Assembly: GCA_009930445.1 (NCBI GenBank)
Contig: RZYD01000002.1
Location: forward strand, 1 to 41,249
Source of the DNA: Bacteroidia bacterium
GTDB lineage: Bacteria; Bacteroidota; Bacteroidia; Bacteroidales; BM520
Length of the DNA: 41,249 nt
Direction: 5' to 3'
Part shown: positions 17,901-24,753 of the stretch, one piece after another
Numbering within the stretch: the stretch's first letter is position 1
How the letters are laid out: every line of letters begins with the position of its first letter
Notes under the pieces: model-generated
Database searches by the model: none
The model's input: the letters and a program-made list of their open reading frames with translations, nothing else
Told to the model about the DNA's origin: nothing
Made by a program: the position numbers and the translations under genes

Positions 17901-19384
17901 TTCCGGCTATCTCCTGATACAACAGCCTTATCAACCAGATCATCAGTGAAATTCAAATGAGAAATGCCTGCACAATTGATAAAAAATGCTCCTCCAGAAG
18001 TTACTGATTCCGAATGGTAGATATTGCCATGCGATTCCAATTCCTGCATGGCTCCACCGATTTCAACACTTATAAGTCCGCCATAAGCTAAGGTTATCTG
18101 ATGAGAAAACACATTTTGCTGAAGATGCATAGCCCCAACAACACCGGCATCCGCATCCAAACGCAAGAAACTACCCGGATCCCGTGCCGTATTGTGAAGA
18201 ATTGTATTCCCTGAAAGCAAAATACTATCCAGGGTAAAAAACTCCGTTAGAAAAAAGATATTCCCCACATTCCCGGAATACTCAGAATCCACAACTGAAA
18301 GCCCATACTGACCTGGAATACAGTAATATAAAGAAGTAAAATTTGCTCCCGCCTCTTTTAAATCAATCCCTTCAATGGTATCATTATGAACAATAATCGC
18401 ATCACTTTCGATGGAAAATAAATACTTAAAAGCCAAATTTACCGATGAAGATATCGTGTTTTCCGACAGCGTAACCTGGTCACAATGGGTAAGGTAAAGC
18501 ACCCGGCCTGAATTCACAACTTGGTTACGGGAAAAGGAAAACGCTTCCAATGCAGTATTTCCGTGAATAGCGACAAAATGTGGTTCATTGGTTATTGACT
18601 GCACCGAATGAATCAGGTTATCCGTTACAGCGATTGTGGTAAGCACAGGATTCTCTGTTAAAGAAAGGAAAGAAACCGGTAGGTAAGAATTTGTGATTTG
18701 ATTTCCAGTAAACTGAAAGGAGGCAAGCTGGGTAATAGAGGCCGCAAGACCTCCCTGACAATTTTCGAAGGTGTTTGCTTCGACTATTAAATCAGATATT
18801 GAAAAATTTTGGTAGAGATTAATGGTATAACCCGCAACCGTATGAAAAGAACAGGAGGCTATACGCAAATTGGTTTCCGGACAACCTGATTGCAAAACAA
18901 TTCCATTGGAATTGATATTTTCAAAATGACAGAAGGTGATATCTTCTATCCCATTATTTACCGAAACCGCTGCGCCGGCTTCTTCAGCAATATCTTTTAT
19001 CGTCAGGTAACGCAATACTGAAGTACGGGCATTCCTTTTTGCATTAAAAAGCCGGATGCCGTTCCAATACGTAGATTGTTGTTCCGGAGAGGAGAGCACA
19101 ATTTGTTGTTCAGGCTCACCCGCTGCCAGAAAGACACCCGCCACATCCATTCGTTTGCCTGAAAAAAACTGCACCTGAGTTCCGGGCATCAGTTGCAGGG
19201 TATCTTCATCAGCTACCGTTATATTAACAGTAACTATATAGAGTGTATCCGCATACCACTTACCGGAAACGTTGGGCGTATTGATATATATTGTATCATT
19301 TACAATGGAGGATAATACTACGGCAGATTTTAATACCAGAAAGATAAAAAGAAGAAAGGTGTGCCTGAAAAACACTTTTTTCAT
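11906..19384 (-). CDS. Giant T9SS-secreted beta-helix protein with Pmp-like GGA repeats (2492 aa)
   Basis: A signal peptide of about 26 residues leads into a parallel beta-helix. From about residue 465 to 1860 there are about 45 copies (counted by eye, roughly one per 31 residues) of a GGA/GGG motif followed by a hydrophobic strand, usually preceded by an N-x-F or F-x-N/F-x-x-C turn. This is the pairing of GGAI and FxxN motifs known from chlamydial polymorphic membrane proteins. Ig-like modules follow at about 2140-2410. Residues about 2415-2492 are a type A T9SS sorting domain (FPNPANDLLTI, SGWPSGGYMVVV, final LIIKE). It is the first gene after the operon promoter, so it should be its most abundant product. 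An adhesin or surface-fibre role is inferred; no enzyme motif (for example a pectate-lyase active site) was seen. Confidence 0.9.
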   Translation of the reverse strand: MKKVFFRHTFLLFIFLVLKSAVVLSSIVNDTIYINTPNVSGKWYADTLYIVTVNITVADEDTLQLMPGTQVQFFSGKRMDVAGVFLAAGEPEQQIVLSSPEQQSTYWNGIRLFNAKRNARTSVLRYLTIKDIAEEAGAAVSVNNGIEDITFCHFENINSNGIVLQSGCPETNLRIASCSFHTVAGYTINLYQNFSISDLIVEANTFENCQGGLAASITQLASFQFTGNQITNSYLPVSFLSLTENPVLTTIAVTDNLIHSVQSITNEPHFVAIHGNTALEAFSFSRNQVVNSGRVLYLTHCDQVTLSENTISSSVNLAFKYLFSIESDAIIVHNDTIEGIDLKEAGANFTSLYYCIPGQYGLSVVDSEYSGNVGNIFFLTEFFTLDSILLSGNTILHNTARDPGSFLRLDADAGVVGAMHLQQNVFSHQITLAYGGLISVEIGGAMQELESHGNIYHSESVTSGGAFFINCAGISHLNFTDDLVDKAVVSGDSRNPEDHTGGFLALYTLNSPDSILFSGCTFDSCYAPGNGGMAHIQISGEGTPLSSLRFENDTLGLASSHYGDGGFLSLISSGAIGTLEFHGFSTTNTQQNEAQSGGFLFLDVQEGPAIFNFHDNTLSDFTAHNHGGFIAIHSVGDAGSIRLVNNYWQNTEESVGPQPQYGGAFTLICHSAGEFLMENNTFSYLSSASDGGAIYLQVPQAIGKVEIKSNSFSYCHSGGNGGGVFLETGDDFSELFVVDDNTCDHLNSALNGGFLYVNNQEGSLHRGIRIKNNGFSHCRSITNGSGGALFFQSTAISDTVTLLNTTFSDCSATNDGGAVFLSAGYIHSLLVNGDGEAGFQRCAALQGSGGGIYLSSWQEGLARIQFRDILADGGNDMLNAQESGGLFYISSNGNLTFPLELSGLNCRNWSAEMDGGTIYMDFHAHNVLDSLLVSSCSFEFCKAMNDAASGGAVTLKAAEFFHPIIFKNDYFNTCSAGASGGAVYLSAQRMTTVQITDNAPGFLNCSARNSEGGAMAVSLNGVINGDIIVRGNTFDGGVNLHNSGGNGGALSFSGVTAIHGDFVADTNIFKNLTATSDGGAVYLVCSEGQGLQSIGFTRNTFDNCRSVDGSGGAVYGVAQSGPLSSLILDSNTFLGNETAPVSAGEHGGGLFLEAPGGLLSSLHITNNRFHGTKAQQHGGALMIELHNGNLMGGINLNNNQFSATEACEGEGGAIYLQAGVVDGDFSMVMTQFQNCNAKGDGGAMSLKTKTLKQIELSGSTGLPMFQNCRSVTGSGGALHFSFDHAFEGFTLAGAQLTDCFSGANGGGVYLHAGLPVNGSIRIEDNEFTEVSSVMHGGGICIDLPDASLQQGAIVSRNSFTDCFSSGDSSAGGAFSLISGDITHGVRVTSNLFSSCVADHGGAVSIIAASLDSLLVQDQKDGYGFLECRAGNGNGGALNLVTTEGDVHYIAIQNNRFLGFSQGFSGSNGGAFGAFLSGNLTEMILDGNDFSSLSVQSRGGALSITVPVTGRTASIVSTQNIFSDCRASNRGGAFSFSGGAFEEFFVHDCSFENVVVTQGNGGAISLEGNPGRIDFVDNSFYGCYAGFLNPELEGHGGSLYINASEGLNSETYMLRNTFDASDNFSALGGAVYTDHVFEINVNNCQFNRLSVTGNGGAFFTTEAGIVTMQNSSFNSCNAGFNGGALYVVNSGGLGLLALDEVVFENNRAGLTGGAVSSSGFLEVAIGHTRFFQNAVENTIDADFGGGALFVSDVLHAHVFATRFFDNYAENFLPGASSRGGGLYFNSCENVSLQNNEIRFNRASIGGGVCIIDDIKSMISGNQFILNAAINGGAVFADSYFSDIDSLILSDNHFIRNSMGYRGGGLFSGHNNTCLFRNIFIRNFGISSSSGVRGSSVYLSPLVNNAAIYNSVFDRNEDDDQRLADNATVFLDASGTTTANRLRLEMGNCTFLNNWPYAAHAIYNKREEDSVLVYNSIFQGNLLQNDSLFNTSSVITRFCRLEGRLFEGAHEAVLTPFPYLLENGTYKLLPESFFIDQGDSTLAYDDYAFPPGQGTLVNDAGHTGGPHNSFCSTCLIKPESWTYNDSLVVVRTDCNQYHISFYHSQATEFDHFAWYIDGMKYTTEENSLSLEYAVERNTQLLAVASQSGDEAIMVGRAWIYNLEIVHDGLSVAYQPDGHGISDPAKDADVVISYANDCLENITIKGTLNGLKIPDISSYQYQWFFTASEGISGIDLNPLDEDECWVTFTIDKAFYMSDQLNALLFYSGEDQCGLKCSDTLKIHFIPEGFLPLEVTAVTPENGSSVVYNQFISIALSLNQEPGYHHNGTYEILPQHEDLSHLNLFELREEETLVPMDSVFLRLQDGVWFFELFPDTSRITYDRVYTLQLSDNLITKCGWSPEPFSYAVNTVRTGNTAYELKVNIFPNPANDLLTIAHQQITSGVLKVYNFTGECLVSTPLSPNGKTRVFLSGWPSGGYMVVVISENGKTAQLIIKE

Positions 19385-19526
19385 GATCGCAGTTTTATTT
19401 TACACTTCACAATTAAAGTGGCATCCGGCCAAAAAACCGGCACAAAAACCCAATACTGCTGATCTTAGTTGCAAAGCGTCATATGCATTGAATTCTGTAT
19501 AGCCGTTGCCAAAAATCTTTACCCGC

Positions 19527-19557
19527 CAAATTTATCACATTTCCATTAGAACGCAAA
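19527..19557 (-). promoter_or_regulatory. Consensus Bacteroidetes promoter for the seven-gene surface operon
   Basis: On the minus strand the sequence has a -33 element TTTG (19557-19554), a 19-nt spacer, and a -7 element TAAATTTG (19534-19527) that fits TAnnTTTG exactly. Transcription would begin near 19520, leaving a leader of about 135 nt before the ATG at 19384. It is the only site in the window where I found both elements at the canonical spacing. Confidence 0.75.
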
Positions 19558-19773
19558 GAAATCATTTTGAATAAGATAAAATTATCTCCATGGGCGATGT
19601 ATAAAAATCACAAAACCGATTTTTACAATACAGGCAAAAAGCAAACTATTGATGAAGCTATCGTTGGATTCAAATATGATTTAAACAAACTGACAGGTCA
19701 GACTGTTCCTAAAAAGAGAAACCGAAATTGTCTAAAAAACAATATGAAAGGTACAACTATGACAAAAATTTTT

Positions 19774-19781
19774 TATATTTG
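19774..19781 (+). promoter_or_regulatory. Promoter -7 element for the OmpA/TPR lipoprotein
   Basis: TATATTTG matches TAnnTTTG and lies 61 nt before the chosen ATG at 19843. No TTTG was found 19-21 nt upstream, so the call rests on the -7 element alone. Confidence 0.5.
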
Positions 19782-19842
19782 CACTACCAAAAGTAGTTAT
19801 GAATCAATAAATCATAGTAATAATACTAAAAGCCATTCCATT

Positions 19843-21612
19843 ATGAAAAAAAGTTACATTAAGCTTCTGCCTGTTCTACTGCTTGTAGTAGGTATGATGT
19901 CTGGTTGTGTATCTACGAAAATGCCTGGTTCTTACACTGTTGAGCCAGAGACGCTGGAAAACAACGGAGGTAAAATCGCCGTTAAAGTAGAAGGCACCGT
20001 ACCAGAGAAATCTTTCCATAAAAAAGCTGTAGTTGAATTCACTCCCGTGATTAAATACGACGGAAAAGAAAAAGAACTGAAATCCATCACTTTAAAAGGC
20101 GAAAAAGCCGAAGGCGAGGGAAAAGTCATTAACACAAAAGAAGGTGGCAGTTTTGATTACAGTACAGTAATTGATTATGAACCCGGTATGGAAGAAGCCG
20201 TTCTGGTGGTTCAACCAAAAATTACCCAGAAAAACAAATCCATCGAAACCCCTGAAGTGACGCTTGCAGAAGGAACCATTATGACCGCACAGTTTGTAAT
20301 GCATGATGAAGATATTTGGTTTGCTTCACGCGAAAATGCCGAAAAACTGGGCATGAAAACCGATGAATATTACGAACTGGTTACTTTGGTGGATCAATCC
20401 GCCACTTTCTATTTTCAGGTAAATCTTGCCAACATCAACGAAAACCTGAAACTGAACAAAGAAATGCAGGTGAAAGGTCAGTTGAATGAACTAAAAAGCT
20501 TTATCGATAAAGGATGGGAAATCAAAACCATTGAAATTAATGCCTATGCTTCACCCGAAGGAGAAGAGTCGTTCAATGAGGGTCTTTCTGCACGGCGTGC
20601 GGAATCGGGCAATAAAATCCTTGCTCAACTTTTCAAAGAATTAAAGAAAGATAAAAATTCAAACGTAAAAGTTGATAATCCCGAAGAAGTATACACCATT
20701 TCCAAAAAAGGGCTGGGCGAAGACTGGAACGGATTTTTAAAAGCGGTACAGACCTCAAACCTGGACGATAAAAGTGTGATCCTTAACGTGGTTAATTCTC
20801 AAAATAACCCACTAAAAAAAGAACAGGAAATCAGAAATATGACTTTGGTTTACAGCGAAATAGAAGAAGAAATCCTGCCTCCACTCCGCCGCGTTGAAAT
20901 TAAAGTGATTTGCTACGAACCCAAGAAAAGTGCAGAAGAAATTGCTACCCTTGCCACCACCGCACCCGAACAACTCTCGCTCAAAGAACTGATCTATGCC
21001 GGTACATTAACCGACGACCTTAACACAAAACTTCAGATCTTTAAATCAGCGGCTGATTTATTCCCTAACGATTGGAAAGCACTGAATAACGTCGGCGCCA
21101 CCTATCTCAAAATGAATAAAACAGAAGAGGCAATCGCATCGATCCAAAAAGCCAACGAACTTGATGCCAATAACCCGATGGTGGTTAATAATATGGGAGT
21201 TATCGCCAGTAAATCCAACGATTTCGATAACGCCGTTTCCCTCTTTAATAAAGCAAAAGGATTGGGCGTGGATGAAACCTATAACCTCGCAATTATCGAC
21301 ATTGTTAAAGGAAAATATAGCAGCGCAGCCACTGCCCTGAATAATAAAGATTGCAACTATAACAAAGCACTCGTTCAGGTATTGGATGGCAACTATGACG
21401 TAGCTTCCAAAACGCTCAAGTGTTCCGAAGAAACCTGTATGAGCAATTATCTTATGGCCGTTATTGCAGCCCGCACCGACAACCAGTCTACTATGATTGA
21501 ATACCTGGCAAAAGCCATTCGCATGGAGCCAAAAATGAAAGCTAAAGCCGCTGCAGACCGAGAATTCCTTAAATTCTTCGAAGTACCGGCCTTTATGGAA
21601 CTTGTAAAATAA
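19843..21612 (+). CDS. OmpA-like / TPR outer-membrane lipoprotein (589 aa)
   Basis: The start at ATG 19843 gives a proper lipoprotein signal (MKKSYIK, hydrophobic core, MSGC with Cys22), although the frame is open for 92 more codons upstream. Residues about 30-215 are a beta-rich domain. Around residues 225-265 an OmpA-like segment appears (NAYASPEGEE, then LSARRAES), the peptidoglycan-associating type of fold, though interrupted by a long Lys-rich insertion. Residues about 405-560 are TPR repeats (for example NNVGATYLKMNKTEEAI). The combination is common in Bacteroidetes lipoproteins of unknown role, probably tethering the outer membrane to peptidoglycan or scaffolding a complex. It has its own promoter and a strong terminator, so it is likely monocistronic. 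Confidence 0.8.
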   Translation: MKKSYIKLLPVLLLVVGMMSGCVSTKMPGSYTVEPETLENNGGKIAVKVEGTVPEKSFHKKAVVEFTPVIKYDGKEKELKSITLKGEKAEGEGKVINTKEGGSFDYSTVIDYEPGMEEAVLVVQPKITQKNKSIETPEVTLAEGTIMTAQFVMHDEDIWFASRENAEKLGMKTDEYYELVTLVDQSATFYFQVNLANINENLKLNKEMQVKGQLNELKSFIDKGWEIKTIEINAYASPEGEESFNEGLSARRAESGNKILAQLFKELKKDKNSNVKVDNPEEVYTISKKGLGEDWNGFLKAVQTSNLDDKSVILNVVNSQNNPLKKEQEIRNMTLVYSEIEEEILPPLRRVEIKVICYEPKKSAEEIATLATTAPEQLSLKELIYAGTLTDDLNTKLQIFKSAADLFPNDWKALNNVGATYLKMNKTEEAIASIQKANELDANNPMVVNNMGVIASKSNDFDNAVSLFNKAKGLGVDETYNLAIIDIVKGKYSSAATALNNKDCNYNKALVQVLDGNYDVASKTLKCSEETCMSNYLMAVIAARTDNQSTMIEYLAKAIRMEPKMKAKAAADREFLKFFEVPAFMELVK

Positions 21613-21626
21613 TTCTTGCTCTACAC

Positions 21627-21663
21627 AAAAAAGCTGTCCTGATGAGTTGGGACAGCTTTTTTT
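21627..21663. terminator. Bidirectional intrinsic terminator
   Basis: The stem GCTGTCC/GGACAGC (21633-21639 with 21650-21656) is flanked by six A on the left and seven T on the right. It can terminate the lipoprotein gene on the plus strand and the kinase operon on the minus strand, whose stop is at 21686. Confidence 0.9.
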
Positions 21664-21685
21664 ATGGCTATTAAGGATATACTTG

Positions 21686-22318
21686 TTATACTTTCACCCG
21701 ACTAATCCCAACCGGCCAATCATCAAGAAGCAACGCCTTCATTCGTTGATAATCAGATTCTCTGGCCACAAAATCAACTGAATTGGTATCAATAATCACA
21801 ATCCGTTGTTGCGTTTGTTGCCGCATATAATCAAAATAACCCGTTTGTATGCGTTGTAAATATTCGGCTGATATATGCTGCTCATAATCACGACCCCGCT
21901 GATGAATATTGCCAAGCAACCGGTCGATATCGGAATACAGATAAACCAGCAATTGGGGTTGAGGCAGATTCGCTTCTATGATCTGATACAAACGTGAATA
22001 CAATGCCAGTTCATCGCCTTTTAGTGTTCGTTGAGCAAATATTAACGACTTTGTAATAAAATAATCGGATACGGTAAACAAATGAAACAACTCCTGACTG
22101 CTTAATTTATCCATCAATTGTTGATACCGCGAAGCAAGAAACGATAATTCCAGCGGAAAGGCATACTTCTCCTGATTTTTATAAAATTTGGGTAAAAAAG
22201 GATTATCTTCAAACTGTTCCAGAATCAGCTTTCCTTCAAATTCGGCGGCAATCCGCGAGGCTAACGTTGTTTTCCCCGCACCAATACACCCCTCAATAGC
22301 AATATAACTATACTCCAT
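21686..22318 (-). CDS. Deoxynucleoside kinase
   Basis: This 210-residue protein belongs to the deoxyadenosine/deoxyguanosine kinase family, which phosphorylates salvaged deoxynucleosides with ATP. The P-loop is G10-C-I-G-A-G-K16-T-T18. The family segment LEQFEDNPFLPKFY near residues 34-47 carries the base- and sugar-binding acidic residues, and FLASRYQQL follows. The lid region is near RGRDYEQHIS. Length is normal for the family. It starts 2 nt after folK ends, so the two are translated from one transcript, a pairing often seen in Bacteroidetes. Substrate preference (dAdo or dGuo) cannot be told from the sequence. Confidence 0.9.
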   Translation of the reverse strand: MEYSYIAIEGCIGAGKTTLASRIAAEFEGKLILEQFEDNPFLPKFYKNQEKYAFPLELSFLASRYQQLMDKLSSQELFHLFTVSDYFITKSLIFAQRTLKGDELALYSRLYQIIEANLPQPQLLVYLYSDIDRLLGNIHQRGRDYEQHISAEYLQRIQTGYFDYMRQQTQQRIVIIDTNSVDFVARESDYQRMKALLLDDWPVGISRVKV

Positions 22319-22320
22319 AT

Positions 22321-22824
22321 CTATTCATTTTCATCGACTCGTTTTACCGGCAACGGATCGTTGCATTGGTTCAACAACGCAGTAATCGTGCAGTGCAATT
22401 CAGGGTGCAGAAAATCAGGCAGCACCTCTGCCAGCGGAACCAGCACAAACCTCCGCGATGCAATCCGGGCATGGGGCAGCGTCAACGCGTTCTCTTTTAC
22501 AATCCAGTCATTATAAAATAAAATATCAATATCGATGCTGCGCGATTGGTACCCTTTTCCCAAACTCCTTACCCGGCCCAGGGCACACTCGATTTCCTGC
22601 GTTTTTTTTAATACCTGACGCGGTGATAATACCGTTTCGATGACGAGTACCTGATTATAAAAATTGGGAACAACGGTGTCAAACCCCCAGGGAGCCGACT
22701 CATAAATGCCTGATTTCATGAGAATCGTACCAAGTTCTGTTTCCAGCTCCATACGACTGTGTTGCAGGGTAACGCTGCGATCGCCGAGATTTCCGCCTAA
22801 CAATACTACCACACGATTTTGCAT
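22321..22824 (-). CDS. folK: 2-amino-4-hydroxy-6-hydroxymethyldihydropteridine diphosphokinase (HPPK)
   Basis: HPPK transfers pyrophosphate from ATP to hydroxymethyl-dihydropterin in folate synthesis. Visible motifs are the N-terminal GGNLGDR, the pterin-binding region SAPWGF with NFYNQVLVIET, and the metal-binding pair D98-I-D100 within RSIDIDILFYN. The 167-residue length is normal. The open frame can start at TTG 22830, but ATG 22824 is preferred. It is co-transcribed with the deoxynucleoside kinase gene 2 nt downstream. A -7-like element overlaps the start (22828-22835), which would make the mRNA leaderless or nearly so. Confidence 0.93.
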   Translation of the reverse strand: MQNRVVVLLGGNLGDRSVTLQHSRMELETELGTILMKSGIYESAPWGFDTVVPNFYNQVLVIETVLSPRQVLKKTQEIECALGRVRSLGKGYQSRSIDIDILFYNDWIVKENALTLPHARIASRRFVLVPLAEVLPDFLHPELHCTITALLNQCNDPLPVKRVDENE

Positions 22825-22827
22825 ATC

Positions 22828-22835
22828 CAAAGGTA
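22828..22835 (-). promoter_or_regulatory. Possible -7 element next to the folK start
   Basis: TACCTTTG on the minus strand fits TAnnTTTG and ends only 3 nt before ATG 22824. If real, transcription would begin at or very near the start codon. No -33 TTTG was found, so it may be a chance match. Confidence 0.3.
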
Positions 22836-22940
22836 CATTTTTTTACCACAGATGTAACTTTCCCGTAATTTGTATCGCCATATTTCATTTGCTATGAGGA
22901 TTTGCAGTATTTTTATCCTATCAATTTTAAAACATCACTT

Positions 22941-24698
22941 ATGAAAGATTTTCTGAAATTCACACTCGCTTCCATTATCGGTTGTTTGGTAGTTCTGCTT
23001 GTACTTTTTTTTATGACAGCCGGAATCATTGCCTCCCTTTCGAAAGAAAAAACAGTTCAGGTTGCTTCACAATCTATCCTGGAAATTAAACTGAATTATC
23101 CGGTTTCTGACCGTACTCCCATGGCTCCTGTTCCATTCTTTTCAGGAGATCTCATAATGCCTGTCGGGCTGAATGATATTCTCAAGAACATTGAGAAAGC
23201 TGAAAAGGATACCCGAATCAGTGGTATCTTTCTGAATATATCGATGCTGCAGGCAGGTATGGCCACAACGACTGAAATACGCAATGCACTTGAAAAATTT
23301 AAAAAATCAGGCAAATTTATTTATGCCTACAGTGAACGCTACACGCAAAAAGCATATTATCTGGCGTCAGTTGCCGATAAAATATTTTTAAATCCCATGG
23401 GAAGTCTCGAATTCAAAGGACTCAATGCGCAAGTCATGTTTTATAAAAATCTGCTTGAAAAGGTAGAAGTGGAAGTTCAGATTATCCGCCCGGAAGGAAA
23501 TAAATATAAAAGTGCAGTTGAACCTTTTTTCCTGGATCAAATGAGCCCGGCCAGTCGCGAACAGACTGAAAAATACATCACGGCCATCTGGGGCTCCATG
23601 CTCGAAGAAATTTCTTTGGCACGACAGCTCACCACCGATGAACTCAATAAAATGGCCGATGAACTTACCGGATTGGATGCAGAAAGAGCCCTGCAGGCGA
23701 ATTTAGTGGACGAACTCTATTATATCGACCAGGTGTACGATGCACTGGATGAAGCAACAGGAAAAACTCCCGACGGAAAAATCACTTCTATCCTTTTGGC
23801 AAAATACAGAAAAACTACAATAGCGGATAAAAAACCCTACACTGCTGATAAAATCGCCGTAATCTATGCCTCAGGCAATATTGTTGACGGCAAAGCCGAT
23901 GAAACTACCGTGGGTTCGGCAGACTTCATTAAAGCCATCAGGAAGGCCCGAATGGATGACCAGATTAAGGCTGTGGTCTTACGTGTAAATTCCCCCGGAG
24001 GAAGTGTAGTAGCCTCCGATGTGATTTTGCGTGAAATGCGCCTGTTAAAAAACGCTAAACCAGTAATCGCTTCCTATGGCGATGTGGCCGCTTCAGGAGG
24101 ATATTATATCAGCTGTTTTGCAGATACAATCGTCGCCATGCCAAATTCAATTACCGGATCCATAGGGATTTTCGGCCTGTTCCCAAACATGAAAGGACTT
24201 TTAAACAATAAAACAGGGATTACCACCGACCAGGTCAGCACCAATACAAACTCGGGGTTCCCTGATGTATTCAACCCGTTGAACGATTTTGAAATGCATG
24301 AGCTTCAACGAAATGTAACCGATGGTTACCATAACTTCACTGCCTTGGTGGCCGAAGGGCGCGGAATGCAACAGGAAGAAGTAGACAGAATCGGACAAGG
24401 TCGCGTTTGGGCCGGAAAAGATGCCATTACCCTGGGTCTGGTGGATGTTTTTGGCGGGCTCAATGAAGCAATAAGAATTGCCGCTCTGGCAGCCAACCTG
24501 GAAAACTACAAGATTCGTGAACTCCCTGATTTAAAAGATCCGTTCGAACAGGTAATGGACATGATCAGCGGAAACCCCTCTGAAGAACTCCTGCAAAATG
24601 TGCTGGGGATGCACTATTCCTGGTTTTCTATTCTTAAAAATATCGAAACCCTGGAAGGGATTCAGGCCCGGATGCCGTATGAAATAATTATCCATTAA
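22941..24698 (+). CDS. sppA: Signal peptide peptidase SppA, 67K type
   Basis: SppA digests cleaved signal peptides and other membrane fragments. The start at ATG 22941 gives a 585-residue protein beginning MKDFLKF with one N-terminal membrane helix; the frame is open 13 codons upstream without support. Both halves of the long SppA form are present. The catalytic lysine is K190 in NKYKSAVEPF (first half) and the catalytic serine is S385 in DVAASGGYY (second half), preceded by RVNSPGGSV. Both active residues are intact. The active site should face the periplasm. A hairpin lies directly after the stop. Confidence 0.93.
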   Translation: MKDFLKFTLASIIGCLVVLLVLFFMTAGIIASLSKEKTVQVASQSILEIKLNYPVSDRTPMAPVPFFSGDLIMPVGLNDILKNIEKAEKDTRISGIFLNISMLQAGMATTTEIRNALEKFKKSGKFIYAYSERYTQKAYYLASVADKIFLNPMGSLEFKGLNAQVMFYKNLLEKVEVEVQIIRPEGNKYKSAVEPFFLDQMSPASREQTEKYITAIWGSMLEEISLARQLTTDELNKMADELTGLDAERALQANLVDELYYIDQVYDALDEATGKTPDGKITSILLAKYRKTTIADKKPYTADKIAVIYASGNIVDGKADETTVGSADFIKAIRKARMDDQIKAVVLRVNSPGGSVVASDVILREMRLLKNAKPVIASYGDVAASGGYYISCFADTIVAMPNSITGSIGIFGLFPNMKGLLNNKTGITTDQVSTNTNSGFPDVFNPLNDFEMHELQRNVTDGYHNFTALVAEGRGMQQEEVDRIGQGRVWAGKDAITLGLVDVFGGLNEAIRIAALAANLENYKIRELPDLKDPFEQVMDMISGNPSEELLQNVLGMHYSWFSILKNIETLEGIQARMPYEIIIH

Positions 24699-24710
24699 CC
24701 GTACCCAAAC

Positions 24711-24742
24711 AGGCCCTGTGCACATTATGGCGCACAGGGCCT
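24711..24742 (+). terminator. Perfect 11-bp hairpin after sppA
   Basis: AGGCCCTGTGC (24711-24721) pairs exactly with 24732-24742 around a 10-nt loop. The T-tract afterwards is poor (TATAATG), and the next gene starts only 11 nt later, so it may act as an attenuator or mRNA-stabilising structure rather than a full terminator. Confidence 0.6.
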
Positions 24743-24753
24743 TATAATGCCCT

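Larger units (their letters stand above)
19385..19842. other. Divergent intergenic region with two promoters
   Basis: This stretch separates the surface operon (minus) from the lipoprotein gene (plus). It holds the consensus minus-strand promoter at 19527-19557 and a plus-strand -7 element at 19774-19781. An open frame continues upstream of the lipoprotein start to 19567, but the promoter element lies inside it, so it is probably untranslated. No RNA gene or repeat was seen. Confidence 0.6.

Noticed and set aside
13800..18000. Many short recurring GC-rich words (such as GCACCTCC) spaced about 90-100 nt apart, suggesting a CRISPR-like or tandem array.
   Set aside because: They are the antisense of codons for the GGA motif of the beta-helix protein. 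The intervals vary and the repeats are not identical over 20 or more nt.
22902..22940. An upstream start for sppA at 22902.
   Set aside because: It adds 13 residues before the normal membrane-anchor sequence; the ATG at 22941 gives the family-like N-terminus.
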